Of a stretch of 19,662 nt of DNA, positions 12,636 through 19,662 are shown piece by piece (position 1 is the first letter of the stretch; the number at the start of each line of letters is the position of its first letter). The notes under the pieces are model-generated. The model was not told the DNA's origin, did not search any database, and worked only from the letters and a program-made list of their open reading frames with translations. The stretch spans positions 1 to 19,662 of the forward strand of contig JBHGBF010000080.1 in NCBI GenBank assembly GCA_041946865.1. Direction: 5' to 3'. This stretch comes from RPQK01 sp041946865. Lineage in GTDB: Bacteria > Acidobacteriota > UBA6911 > RPQK01. Position numbers and translations under genes: made by a program.

Positions 12636-13622
12636 ATGAAACAACAAGAAACAACAGACCGGCTCAACTTGTTCGACGAACAGGTCGTAAACCATGAGAA
12701 CAGGCCGCTCGAGGCGCTGGATCTCACCACCATCCAGGTCAACATCGGCCTCACCTGTAACCTTAAATGCGTGCACTGCCACGTGTCGTCCAGCCCGGCC
12801 CGAAAGGAGCAGATGACATGGGAGACAATGGAACTGGTGTTGGACGCCGCGCGAAAAGTTCGTCCTCAGCTCGTCGATATTACCGGCGGAGCTCCCGAGA
12901 TGAACCCGCACTTCCGCCAGTTCGTGGCCGCCCTGCGGGACGAGAACTTCCCGGTCCAGGTCAGGACGAACCTCACGATACTGCTCGAGCCCGGCTTTGA
13001 GGACCTGATTCCTTTCATGGCCAGGCTGAAGGTTAAACTCGTAGCCTCCCTTCCCTGTTATCTCGAGCGGAATGTGGACGCCCAGAGGGGCGAGGGTGTC
13101 TACAACAGCAGTATCCGAGCCATTCAAGTATTGAACAGCCATGGTTACGGGGTAACGGAAAGTCTCCCCCTCAACCTGGTATACAACCCTCTGGGACCAG
13201 TCCTTCCTCCTGCCGAGCGACAGCTCGAAGAGGATTACCGACGGGAGCTGTTGAGCAGGTTCGGCATCCATTTCACCCGGTTGCATGTGCTCGCCAATAT
13301 GCCGATCGGGCGGTTCAGAGTGATGCTGCGCCGGGAGAAGAGAGATCGAGAATACCAGTCGCTGCTCCAAAACACTTTCAATCCTCAGACGCTGCAAGGG
13401 TTGATGTGCCGCCACCAAATCAGCGTAGATTGGACGGGGGCGCTCTACGATTGCGACTTCAACCTGGCAACACGCCTGCCTGTCGATCACGGGGCGCCCG
13501 CGCATATCCGGGACTTTGATCCGGAACGGCTCATCCGGCGCCGGATCGCAACCGCCTCATACTGCTTCGGCTGCACGGCCGGCTGCGGGTCCTCCTGCGG
13601 CGGTGCGTTGGTGAAAGGCTGA
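12636..13622 (+). CDS. arsS: Radical SAM protein ArsS-type (arsenosugar biosynthesis)
   Basis: This 328-residue protein has the radical SAM cluster motif CNLKCVHC (C41, C45, C48) and the DITGGAPEMNP stretch (about 85-95). Next come the ARLKVKLVASLPCY and GYGVTESLPLNLVYNP regions and a Cys-rich C-terminus CFGCTAGCGSSCGGALVKG. This layout is that of the 'radical SAM/Cys-rich domain' family named ArsS, which acts with methyltransferase ArsM to attach an adenosyl-derived sugar to methylated arsenic. C-terminal Cys positions probably bind an auxiliary cluster or the arsenical; some relatives have selenocysteine there, this one has Cys. ATG 12636 follows an AGGAAGCAGG stretch. The DUF547 gene follows after 33 nt. 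Family assignment is strong, and the arsenic role is inferred from family and neighbours. Confidence 0.85.
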   Translation: MKQQETTDRLNLFDEQVVNHENRPLEALDLTTIQVNIGLTCNLKCVHCHVSSSPARKEQMTWETMELVLDAARKVRPQLVDITGGAPEMNPHFRQFVAALRDENFPVQVRTNLTILLEPGFEDLIPFMARLKVKLVASLPCYLERNVDAQRGEGVYNSSIRAIQVLNSHGYGVTESLPLNLVYNPLGPVLPPAERQLEEDYRRELLSRFGIHFTRLHVLANMPIGRFRVMLRREKRDREYQSLLQNTFNPQTLQGLMCRHQISVDWTGALYDCDFNLATRLPVDHGAPAHIRDFDPERLIRRRIATASYCFGCTAGCGSSCGGALVKG

Positions 13623-13655
13623 CGGGCAGCAGGTTTCGAGAGGACCTTGTAAATA

Positions 13656-14540
13656 ATGGGCGCAGCACGATGGCATCGAATTATTGCAGCGAAGAGCGGC
13701 ATCCTGCTCCTCCTCATCGTTCTTCAGGCGTGCACGGAACAACGAGTCGCGTCCGCGGTCGATTCGGTAACGACAAATCTGAAAGCGCCGGATCAGGAGG
13801 CCTACCGCGCAGTGCTGTCAGAGCGGGTGAATTCAGAAGGCCAGGTCGATTACAGGGGGCTGAAAGCCGACCGCCACGAGCTTGACCGTTACGTCAGATC
13901 ACTCTCCGGGTTGGATCCGAAGTCCTACGCGGCTTGGACCAATCCGGAAAAGATTGCCTTCTGGGTCAACGCCTACAATGGGCTGACCCTCAAGATCGTC
14001 GTCGATCATTATCCGATCAGGAAAGGAGGCTTGATCAGCAGCCTCCGGTTCCCGGAGAGCAGTATCCGGCAGATCCCCGGGGTCTGGGACGAGATCACGA
14101 ACGCGGTCATGGGCAATCCTATGACTCTTGATCAGATCGAGCACGAGATCCTGCGCAAGGAATTCAGCGAGCCGCGCATCCACATGGCGCTTGTTTGTGC
14201 CGCCATGGGTTGCCCTCCGCTTCGGAGTGAGCCATACAGTGGCGTCCGCCTGGATGGCCAGTTGAACGACCAGGCGCGAAGGCTTTTCTCGGACCCGCGT
14301 AAGTTTCGGATCGACCGCAACAACGAGACAGTCTACCTGTCCAGCATTTTCAAGTGGTTTGGCTCGGATTTCGGCCGAGCTTACGCCACCGGCGAATTCC
14401 AGCAGGTCAGTTCTGACCTGCGTCCCGTCCTGAATTTCGCGGCCCGTCATGTGAGTGCGGCGGATGGACAGTACCTGAAGAATCAGCGGTATGCGGTCGA
14501 GTATCTGGACTACGACTGGTCGCTCAATGAGGAGAAGTAA
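13656..14540 (+). CDS. DUF547 lipoprotein
   Basis: This 294-residue protein starts with a lipoprotein signal peptide: a hydrophobic run GILLLLIVL and lipobox LQAC, so Cys26 would be acylated. The rest is a DUF547 domain: VDYRGLKADRHELDRYVRSL, KIAFWVNAYNGLTLKIVVDH, PGVWDEI and the conserved cysteine loop HMALVCAAMGCPPLRSEPY. The conserved Cys and His residues suggest a thiol-peptidase-like fold, but no activity is known to me. It lies in a same-strand cluster with ArsS, a TVP38/TMEM64 protein and a glycosyltransferase, an association that suggests a role in the same pathway at the cell envelope. ATG 13656 is preceded by GAGAGGA about 11 nt upstream. Confidence 0.85.
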   Translation: MGAARWHRIIAAKSGILLLLIVLQACTEQRVASAVDSVTTNLKAPDQEAYRAVLSERVNSEGQVDYRGLKADRHELDRYVRSLSGLDPKSYAAWTNPEKIAFWVNAYNGLTLKIVVDHYPIRKGGLISSLRFPESSIRQIPGVWDEITNAVMGNPMTLDQIEHEILRKEFSEPRIHMALVCAAMGCPPLRSEPYSGVRLDGQLNDQARRLFSDPRKFRIDRNNETVYLSSIFKWFGSDFGRAYATGEFQQVSSDLRPVLNFAARHVSAADGQYLKNQRYAVEYLDYDWSLNEEK

Positions 14541-14541
14541 C

Positions 14542-15288
14542 ATGAGTGATCGCACCTTGGCCATCGACCGGTCGCGGCTCTCGTGGCTACGCTGGTCGCT
14601 CGCAGCCATCTTGCTGCTGGCGGGAGTCCTGGTTCTGGCCTTTTTGCCGCTCCGCCACTATGTGCAGGTCCTGCTCGACGCGACCCAGGCGCTTGGTCTC
14701 TGGGGTTACCTTGTGTTGATAGGCGTCTACGTGGTCGCGGCCGTGTTTTTCCTGCCGGGGTCGCTGCTGACCCTGGCCGCCGGTTTTCTGTTCGGGGTCC
14801 TGGTCGGCTCAGTCGTGGTTTCCATAGGCGCCACGCTGGGAGCGGGAGCGGCGTTCTTGATCGGCCGCTATCTGGCCCGTTCGAGAATCGAGAGGAAGCT
14901 TGCCTCAAATTCGAAGTTCCGCGCGATTGACCAGGCGGTGGGGCGGGAGGGCTTCAAGATCGTCTTGCTGACACGCCTGACGCCGGTCTTCCCTTACAAC
15001 CTGCTCAATTACGCCTTTGGTCTGACAGCGGTGACCTTTCGCCGTTATATCCTGGCTTCCTGGATCGGCATGATGCCGGGCACGGTCCTCTACGTCTACC
15101 TCGGCTCGACCGCCAAGGACCTGGCGCAGATCTTCTACGGTGACCTGCAAGGCGGCGCGCCTCAGCAAGCCATCAAGATCCTCGGACTGGTTGCGACCAT
15201 AGTGGTCACCATTGTCATCACCCGGACAGCACGCCGATCCCTCGGACCGGCGGCGCCGGCATCAAGGACCGAGGAGAAACTTCTATGA
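14542..15288 (+). CDS. TVP38/TMEM64 (VTT domain) membrane protein
   Basis: This 248-residue integral membrane protein has a VTT/SNARE-associated (DedA-like) domain. Segments include SLAAILLLAGVLVLAF at the N-terminus, YLVLIGVYVVAAVFFLPGSL with a re-entrant Pro-Gly loop, and LTLAAGFLFG. They continue with GATLGAGAAFLIGRYLAR, the conserved LTRLTPVFPYNLLNYAFG (about 148-165) and a final helix near residue 220. The family is linked to lipid scrambling or ion-coupled transport. In this neighbourhood it may transport an arsenosugar, lipid or ion, which is inference. ATG 14542 lies 1 nt after the DUF547 stop, with GAGGAGAAG as ribosome-binding site. The open frame begins further upstream but would overlap the preceding gene. 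Confidence 0.9.
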   Translation: MSDRTLAIDRSRLSWLRWSLAAILLLAGVLVLAFLPLRHYVQVLLDATQALGLWGYLVLIGVYVVAAVFFLPGSLLTLAAGFLFGVLVGSVVVSIGATLGAGAAFLIGRYLARSRIERKLASNSKFRAIDQAVGREGFKIVLLTRLTPVFPYNLLNYAFGLTAVTFRRYILASWIGMMPGTVLYVYLGSTAKDLAQIFYGDLQGGAPQQAIKILGLVATIVVTIVITRTARRSLGPAAPASRTEEKLL

Positions 15289-16853
15289 TTCCGGCGCCAG
15301 GCGTAGTGCACACTCCCGGCGTTTCTGCCGGCGCGGTTCGCGTAGAACCGATGGACCAGTACAACCAGAAGCTGACTCAGAACGTCCATCCGCCGAATTG
15401 GCGGAATCCCAAGCCCGCCGGCCGCTACAACCTCGTCGTTGTCGGGGCCGGGACCGCCGGACTGGTTTCTGCCGCCATCGGGGCGGCGCTTGGCGCACGC
15501 GTCGCGCTGATCGAGCGCTACCTGATGGGAGGTGATTGCCTGAACGTGGGCTGTGTCCCGTCGAAGGCGCTCATCCGTTCCTCGCGGGTCATGGCTGAAC
15601 TGCGCCGCGCGTCCGACTACGGAATCATCAACGGCGGTGACGCCCGCGCCCATTTCGCGGCTGTGATGGAGCGCATGCGGAGACTGCGCAGCCACCTCAG
15701 CAAGAACGATTCAGCGCCTCGCTTTTCCGACCTCGGTGTTGACGTCTATCTAGGCCAGGCCCGATTTACAGGCAGGAACAGCGTCGAGGTCGACGGGACT
15801 CCCCTTCACTTCAATAAGGCGATCGTCGCGACCGGCGCCAGGCCAACTGCGCCTCCAATTCCGGGGCTCGCTGAGGCCGGTTATCTCACGAACGAAACGG
15901 TCTTCTCGCTGACCGAGTTGCCTCGGGAGCTCCTGGTGATCGGCGCCGGCCCGATCGGGTGTGAGCTGGCGCAGGCTTTCGCCCGACTCGGCTCAGTGGT
16001 GACTCTCGTGACGAACGGACAAAGAGTGCTGCCGCGTGAAGACCCGGAAGCCGCCTCGTTGTTGGCTGAGGTTCTCAAGCGTGAGGCGATCAGACTGCTG
16101 CTCGAAACTGAAATCGTGCAGGTCGCTCGCGAGGGAACCGCGCGCCGGCAAGTGGAAATCGCGCGCGAGCGCCGGTTTGAAGTCCTCGCTGCGGACCAGA
16201 TCCTGGTAGGAGTCGGCCGGTCGCCGAACGTCGAGGGACTGAACCTCGAGGCAGCGGGTGTCGAGTACGGTAGAGCAGGGATCAAGGTCGACGATTCACT
16301 GCGAACCAGCAATCGGCACATTTTCGCGGCCGGTGATGTCTGTTCGTCTTTCAAGTTCACGCACACGGCCGATTTCGCTGCACGAATCGCGACTCAGAAC
16401 GCGCTTTTTCCCTTCCTGCCCAGGAAGAAGAAGTTCTCCGATCTCGTCATTCCCTGGTGCACCTATACCGACCCCGAGATCGCCCATGTCGGCGCTCGCG
16501 CTGCAGATCTCGAAAAGGCTGGAATCGCTTTCGAGACCATACAGGTACCGCTCCAGGATATTGACCGGGCGGTCCTCGACGGGCAAGACGAGGGATTTCT
16601 GAAGGCGCACGTGGATTCCCGCAAGGGCCGGCTTCTCGGCGCCACATTGATGGCGCGGCATGCGGGGGAAATCATTACCGAGCTGACTCTAGCGATAACC
16701 AGCGGGGTCAGATTCGGGGCAATGAGCCAGGTGATCCATCCGTATCCAACTCAGGCGGAAGTCATCCGGAAAGCGGCGGACCTGTACAACCGAAAACGCC
16801 TGACTCCAGCACGCAGGCGTTTGCTCGAGAGGATCTTTGCCTGGCGCCGCTGA
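15285..16853 (+). CDS. Pyridine nucleotide-disulfide oxidoreductase, MerA-like
   Basis: This 522-residue flavoprotein is in the dihydrolipoamide dehydrogenase/mercuric reductase superfamily. FAD motif GAGTAG lies at 54-59, redox-active disulfide CLNVGC at 85-90 followed by VPSK, and the NAD(P)H motif GAGPIGCELA near residue 222. FAD motif FAAGDVC follows near 347, and the C-terminal active-site HPYPTQAE has His485. It lacks the N-terminal HMA domain and the C-terminal Cys pair of true MerA, so mercury reduction is not supported. Members next to TVP38/TMEM64 genes are usually annotated 'mercuric reductase' by similarity. The first ~45 residues are poorly conserved and the true start could be ATG 15351. 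ATG 15285 is preferred because GAGGAG lies 8 nt upstream and ATGA overlaps the previous stop. Confidence 0.9.
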   Translation: MIPAPGVVHTPGVSAGAVRVEPMDQYNQKLTQNVHPPNWRNPKPAGRYNLVVVGAGTAGLVSAAIGAALGARVALIERYLMGGDCLNVGCVPSKALIRSSRVMAELRRASDYGIINGGDARAHFAAVMERMRRLRSHLSKNDSAPRFSDLGVDVYLGQARFTGRNSVEVDGTPLHFNKAIVATGARPTAPPIPGLAEAGYLTNETVFSLTELPRELLVIGAGPIGCELAQAFARLGSVVTLVTNGQRVLPREDPEAASLLAEVLKREAIRLLLETEIVQVAREGTARRQVEIARERRFEVLAADQILVGVGRSPNVEGLNLEAAGVEYGRAGIKVDDSLRTSNRHIFAAGDVCSSFKFTHTADFAARIATQNALFPFLPRKKKFSDLVIPWCTYTDPEIAHVGARAADLEKAGIAFETIQVPLQDIDRAVLDGQDEGFLKAHVDSRKGRLLGATLMARHAGEIITELTLAITSGVRFGAMSQVIHPYPTQAEVIRKAADLYNRKRLTPARRRLLERIFAWRR

Positions 16854-16862
16854 GGTAAAGGA

Positions 16863-17609
16863 ATGCCGACTGCAGAAAAGGGCGACACGACTTCGATTAG
16901 TGTCGTCATTCCTGCCTTGAACGAGGCAGATCGAATCGGCGCCGTGCTCGACCGGGTCTTATCCCAACCGGGCGTCGACGCGATCGTGGTTGACGGAGGC
17001 AGCAGGGATGGGACACGCAGAATCGCCCACGACCGGGGCGCTCGAGTCGTCGACTCATCTCCAGGCCGGGGGCAGCAGATGAATGCAGGCGCCAGGATCG
17101 CGTCAGGCAAAGTGCTGATCTTTCTTCACGCGGATACGATTCTTCCGCTTGGATACGCCCGCCTGTTGACGGAGGTCCTCGCAGATGCTCGGGTGGCGGG
17201 AGGGGCATTCAGTTTTCGACTGGACGCGCGAAGCCCCCTGTTACGCCTGACCGAGATCGGCGCAAACGCGCGCTCTCGCTGGCTGAGGCTTCCTTTCGGG
17301 GATCAGGCGCTGTTTTTGCGCGCCAGCACTTTCCGCGAAATGGGCGGCTTCCCGTTGTACCCCGTAATGGAAGACGTGGAGTTCGTGCGCCGGCTGAGAA
17401 AACGCGGCCGAGTCCGCATCCTGAAAGAGGCGGCGGTCACGTCAGCGAGACTTTGGCAGCAAGTGGGGCCCCTGAGGGTGATGACGCTGCACGCGTTTGC
17501 GCTCTCTGCCTACCGACTCGGCGTTCCTGTGGAACGAATCCACAGCCTGCTCGGGCGCGCAGGGTATTTCAAGCGTGGAAATCACACGCCTGTCGGCCAG
17601 ACAGTCTGA
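16863..17609 (+). CDS. TIGR04283-type glycosyltransferase (arsenosugar-associated)
   Basis: This 248-residue family 2 glycosyltransferase has a GT-A fold: SVVIPALNEADRIG at 13-26, VVDGGSRDGT, GRGQQMNAGA, the metal-binding acidic motif FLHADT (about 91-96), GDQALFLR and the catalytic-base region MEDVEFVRRLRKRGR. These features match the family known as rSAM/selenodomain-associated transferase 2, now named arsenosugar biosynthesis glycosyltransferase TIGR04283. It has no membrane segment. It begins 9 nt after the oxidoreductase stop with AGGTAAAGGA as ribosome-binding site, so it probably closes the arsS operon. The sugar donor and acceptor are not known from sequence; with ArsS it would extend or modify an arsenic-bearing sugar. 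Confidence 0.88.
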   Translation: MPTAEKGDTTSISVVIPALNEADRIGAVLDRVLSQPGVDAIVVDGGSRDGTRRIAHDRGARVVDSSPGRGQQMNAGARIASGKVLIFLHADTILPLGYARLLTEVLADARVAGGAFSFRLDARSPLLRLTEIGANARSRWLRLPFGDQALFLRASTFREMGGFPLYPVMEDVEFVRRLRKRGRVRILKEAAVTSARLWQQVGPLRVMTLHAFALSAYRLGVPVERIHSLLGRAGYFKRGNHTPVGQTV

Positions 17610-17674
17610 CCTGACTGGCCGGTTGTTCGGGAAACAGGCTGACTTTCCGGAGGTCCGCAAGACCGGCACGGTCT
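17594..17674 (+). terminator. Two hairpins after the arsS cluster, candidate terminator region
   Basis: CGGCCAG (17594-17600) pairs with CTGGCCG (17615-17621) across the stop codon. AGACCG (17660-17665) pairs with CGGTCT (17669-17674) around GCA and is followed by CTCTTGTC. T-tracts are weak in both, so termination may be inefficient or factor-dependent. They lie between the arsS cluster and the sigma factor promoter. Confidence 0.4.
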
Positions 17675-17753
17675 CTCTTGTCGGTCCGCGGCCGTTTGCC
17701 GCCCCAGTCATTCGTCTCGCCAACGGGACTGCCCGTTACACGCCGGTGGGTTG

Positions 17754-17759
17754 TATAAT
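17754..17759 (+). promoter_or_regulatory. Consensus -10 box of the sigma/anti-sigma operon
   Basis: TATAAT, unusual in this GC-rich sequence, lies 39 nt before ATG 17799. No matching TTGACA is present at 16-18 bp; TTACAC (17736-17741) is too close. The start point would fall at about 17766, giving a ~33-nt leader. Confidence 0.55.
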
Positions 17760-17798
17760 GCAGGCAACGCAGCAAAACCCCACTGGAGAACCCCCAGC

Positions 17799-18464
17799 AT
17801 GAGTCAGGAGGACAAGGGAGTTGGTCCCGCACGTCTTTCCTCCCCAACCGATGCGCCAACCGCGCCCTTCGAGATGTCGGCTTCGGAAGCTGCGATTGTC
17901 GAAGCGTTGCGCCGGGGAGACGAGGAAACATTTACCCGCCTGGTGGACCAGTACCACGGAACCCTGCGCCGTATCGCCCGGCTGTACGTGCCGAGCCAGA
18001 CGGCGGCAGAGGACGTGATCCAGGACACCTGGCTTGCGGTGATCCAGGGCGTGTGGGCCTTCGAGGGACGCTCATCTCTTAAGACCTGGATTCTGCGGAT
18101 CCTGATTAATCAAGCCAAGACGCGGGCTGTTCGAGAAGGGCGAATGATTCCCTTTGCTGATTTTGAGATGAACGGAGCTGACCCAACAGAGGTCCCTCAA
18201 AGGCAAGATCTTGCGATGCCCGATCGGCGCCCCTCTCCGGAGGCCCGCCTTTTGAGCGACGAGGCACGCCTTCAGATTCGGGCTGCCATAGATTCTCTTC
18301 CCGCCAACCAACGAATCGTGATCACGATGAGGGACGTCGAAGGTTGTTCAAGTGAGGAGGTTTGTAACGTTCTCAGTATCAGCGAGACCAATCAGCGGGT
18401 CATTCTGCACCGCGCCCGATCCAGGGTGCGGGAGATGGTGGCAGACTATTTTCGGGAGGATTGA
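17799..18464 (+). CDS. ECF-type RNA polymerase sigma factor
   Basis: This 221-residue protein is a sigma-70 family ECF factor that directs RNA polymerase to alternative promoters. After a 30-residue Pro/Ala-rich leader, region 2 spans ~35-110: ALRRGDEETFTRLVDQYHGT, AAEDVIQDTWLAVIQG and FEGRSSLKTWILRILINQAK. Region 4 spans ~165-215: IDSLPANQRIVITMRDVEGC, SSEEVCNVLSISETNQRVIL and HRARSRVR. Region 3 is absent, as expected for ECF. ATG 17799 has GGAGA about 9 nt upstream. The presumed anti-sigma gene begins 1 nt after its stop. Its targets cannot be seen; no repeat of its own promoter motif is recognisable in the window. Confidence 0.93.
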   Translation: MSQEDKGVGPARLSSPTDAPTAPFEMSASEAAIVEALRRGDEETFTRLVDQYHGTLRRIARLYVPSQTAAEDVIQDTWLAVIQGVWAFEGRSSLKTWILRILINQAKTRAVREGRMIPFADFEMNGADPTEVPQRQDLAMPDRRPSPEARLLSDEARLQIRAAIDSLPANQRIVITMRDVEGCSSEEVCNVLSISETNQRVILHRARSRVREMVADYFRED

Positions 18465-18465
18465 C

Positions 18466-19347
18466 GTGACGACGCCCTATGAGGGAATCACGTGTGCCGA
18501 GGTCGCGCAGGATGTCACTTCGTATCTGGAAGGTGCGCTGACCGGACGCGAGCGTGACCGGTTCGAGAACCACTGCCGCGTCTGCCTGTCCTGTCGACGC
18601 CGAGTCGAACAATCGCATACCTTGGTCGGCTGGCTGGCAAATCTGGAGGATCGTTCGACCGGTCCGAGCCGTGCAGAGAAAGAGCGGCTGACCGCTCTGT
18701 TCCGGGAGCATGGGTTCCACCTTCCGGGGCGACCCAAGCCCCGGGTTCCCCTTGGTTCCGGCAATCAGTTGGCCGCACCGGGAGATCACCTGGTTTACTT
18801 TTGGGAGTCGGAACAGGATTTGGCGGCCATGACGCGTTTCGTAGCGGCCGGAGCGACGCAGGGCGAAACTTGCATCCTCCTCGGTCACGACGAAGCCAAC
18901 GAACGCCTCAGATCGGCGATCGCCTGTACCGGACTTGATGCCGTCGCCCTTCAGGAGGGGGACCGGCTGCGTCTCGTGCCGGGAAAGGAATCCGCCGACG
19001 CTCTCTTCGACGAAATCCGCGAACTGATCAGTTTGGCCGTAGATCGAGGGGCGCCGCTCGTTCGGATCCTGGGGAACCTGGGATGGGGCAGGCCGGGCTG
19101 GCCGGCCGATCGGGAGATCCTGCGGCTGGAAGCCCGCCTGACCAACGCGGCCCGACGACTGCCCGTCGTCGTCATGTGCGCTTACGATATTCGACAAGTC
19201 CCAGGATCGAACCTTTTTCTGGGCGGAATAGAGTGCCATCCCTTAGCGTTGCATCGGAACGTCCTGGTGCAGAATCAATTCTACGTCCCCGCCGATGAGT
19301 TCCTCGCCCCGGAGAGCTCACTTAGCGGGCTAGCGCCGCTGTTCTGA
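18466..19347 (+). CDS. Zinc-finger anti-sigma factor fused to MEDS sensory domain
   Basis: The protein is 293 residues. Residues 8-60 are a zf-HC2/ZAS-type anti-sigma domain: C10, H36, C40 and C43, the latter three forming the HxxxCxxC motif in ENHCRVCLSCRR. Residues ~105-285 are a MEDS domain (named from methanogen/methylotroph DcmR sensors): GDHLVYFWESEQDLAAMTRF, AGATQGETCILLGHDE, LVRILGNLGWGRPGWP and VVMCAYDIRQV. MEDS domains are thought to bind small molecules such as hydrocarbon derivatives. There is no membrane segment, so it should be a soluble sensor that holds or frees the upstream sigma factor. GTG 18466 is chosen because GGGAGGA lies 5 nt upstream and it follows the sigma stop by 1 nt; a longer open frame only overlaps the sigma gene. 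Confidence 0.88.
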   Translation: MTTPYEGITCAEVAQDVTSYLEGALTGRERDRFENHCRVCLSCRRRVEQSHTLVGWLANLEDRSTGPSRAEKERLTALFREHGFHLPGRPKPRVPLGSGNQLAAPGDHLVYFWESEQDLAAMTRFVAAGATQGETCILLGHDEANERLRSAIACTGLDAVALQEGDRLRLVPGKESADALFDEIRELISLAVDRGAPLVRILGNLGWGRPGWPADREILRLEARLTNAARRLPVVVMCAYDIRQVPGSNLFLGGIECHPLALHRNVLVQNQFYVPADEFLAPESSLSGLAPLF

Positions 19348-19367
19348 GGATTTGTCCCTCAGATTTT
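19344..19367 (+). terminator. Small rho-independent terminator after the anti-sigma gene
   Basis: CTGAGG (19344-19349, overlapping the stop codon) pairs with CCTCAG (19357-19362) around a 7-nt loop, followed by ATTTTAG. The stem is short and the T-run has only four T, so strength is probably moderate. Confidence 0.5.
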
Positions 19368-19662
19368 AGCATCATGCAGCACGATAGCGCTGGCATCAGG
19401 GCGAGCTGTCAGCATTCAGCTATCAGCTTCAGCGTGCACACTCGGGGTTGGAGTCGAGGTTCGCGTAGTGAAAGTTCGGTGTTGCGGTTGGCCGGGATTT
19501 CGATAAGTTGAAGCAGAGGTCCGCGTAGTGAAGGGCGGAGCTGTATGGCTTGACCAGCCAGTTGCGGCGGTCCAGCTCATCCATCCCGGCGAACGTGGCC
19601 AAAGGATGCGGACGCAGCGGGGATGCCGAGCTCGCTCGTTTCTGCTCCATCGCCATGGGATC
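19348..19662. repeat. Repeat-rich 3' edge, possible minus-strand frame
   Basis: Apart from the terminator this end holds AGCTGTCAGCATTCAGCTATCAGC-type repeats (about 19400-19432) and a 16-18-bp direct repeat GAGGTTCGCGTAGTGAA / GAGGTCCGCGTAGTGAA at about 19456 and 19518. On the minus strand a 75-residue frame (19656 to 19429) reads across both copies, encoding LHYADLCFN and FHYANLDSN. The frame looks like translated repeat rather than a gene, and I do not recognise a family. Confidence 0.4.

Noticed and set aside
13560..13622. Selenocysteine (in-frame TGA) in the ArsS C-terminus
   Set aside because: All positions of the Cys-rich tail are TGC codons and the first in-frame TGA at 13620-13622 is the expected stop after GALVKG.

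Overview
The window is a high-GC bacterial chromosome segment with nearly all genes on the + strand. No rRNA, tRNA or other taxonomic marker is present. The interspersed GC-rich and CTCTGTGG-type intergenic repeats, the MNT/HEPN modules, the long O-antigen ligase-TPR protein and the arsenosugar-type cluster together suggest Acidobacteriota or a similar soil or sediment lineage. This is inference.

Region 1 (1-1130) is a gene graveyard. Remnants of a MNT nucleotidyltransferase, two different HEPN/HepT-type proteins, an ORF6N-domain protein and the tail of a sugar-nucleotide epimerase lie end to end, with frameshifts between recognisable motifs. Region 2 (1135-5705) is a damaged sugar-nucleotide locus. 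It has an intact fusion of a Gfo/Idh/MocA dehydrogenase with a WbpD/WlbB-like acetyltransferase, then a UDP-GlcNAc 2-epimerase-like gene (WecB/WbpI type) with an in-frame internal deletion. After two inserted MNT/HEPN modules come the first ~20 codons of a DegT/WbpE-type aminotransferase. The combination matches the UDP-2,3-diacetamido-mannuronate pathway. The toxin-antitoxin modules are bracketed by CTCTGTGG repeats, one of which carries a duplicated copy of the epimerase gene's 3' end.

Region 3 (5876-10839) is polysaccharide export and polymerisation: a Wza-like outer-membrane export protein, a Wzy/WaaL-type ligase with TPR and a C-terminal beta-rich domain, a small zinc-ribbon protein, and an exported compact FGE/SUMF1-domain protein. 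A 517-bp gene-free stretch full of GC-rich repeats follows.

Region 4 (11357-17609) starts with an exported MsrA-MsrB fusion that has a strong internal ribosome-binding site before the MsrB part. Next is a tight cluster: radical SAM ArsS, a DUF547 lipoprotein, a TVP38/TMEM64 membrane protein, a MerA-like pyridine nucleotide-disulfide oxidoreductase and a TIGR04283-type glycosyltransferase. This is an arsenosugar-type gene set, but ArsM is not in the window. Region 5 (17754-19367) is an ECF sigma factor with a good -10 box and a co-transcribed zinc-finger anti-sigma factor fused to a MEDS sensory domain. It ends at a small hairpin terminator, and the window closes in repeat-rich, mostly non-coding sequence.
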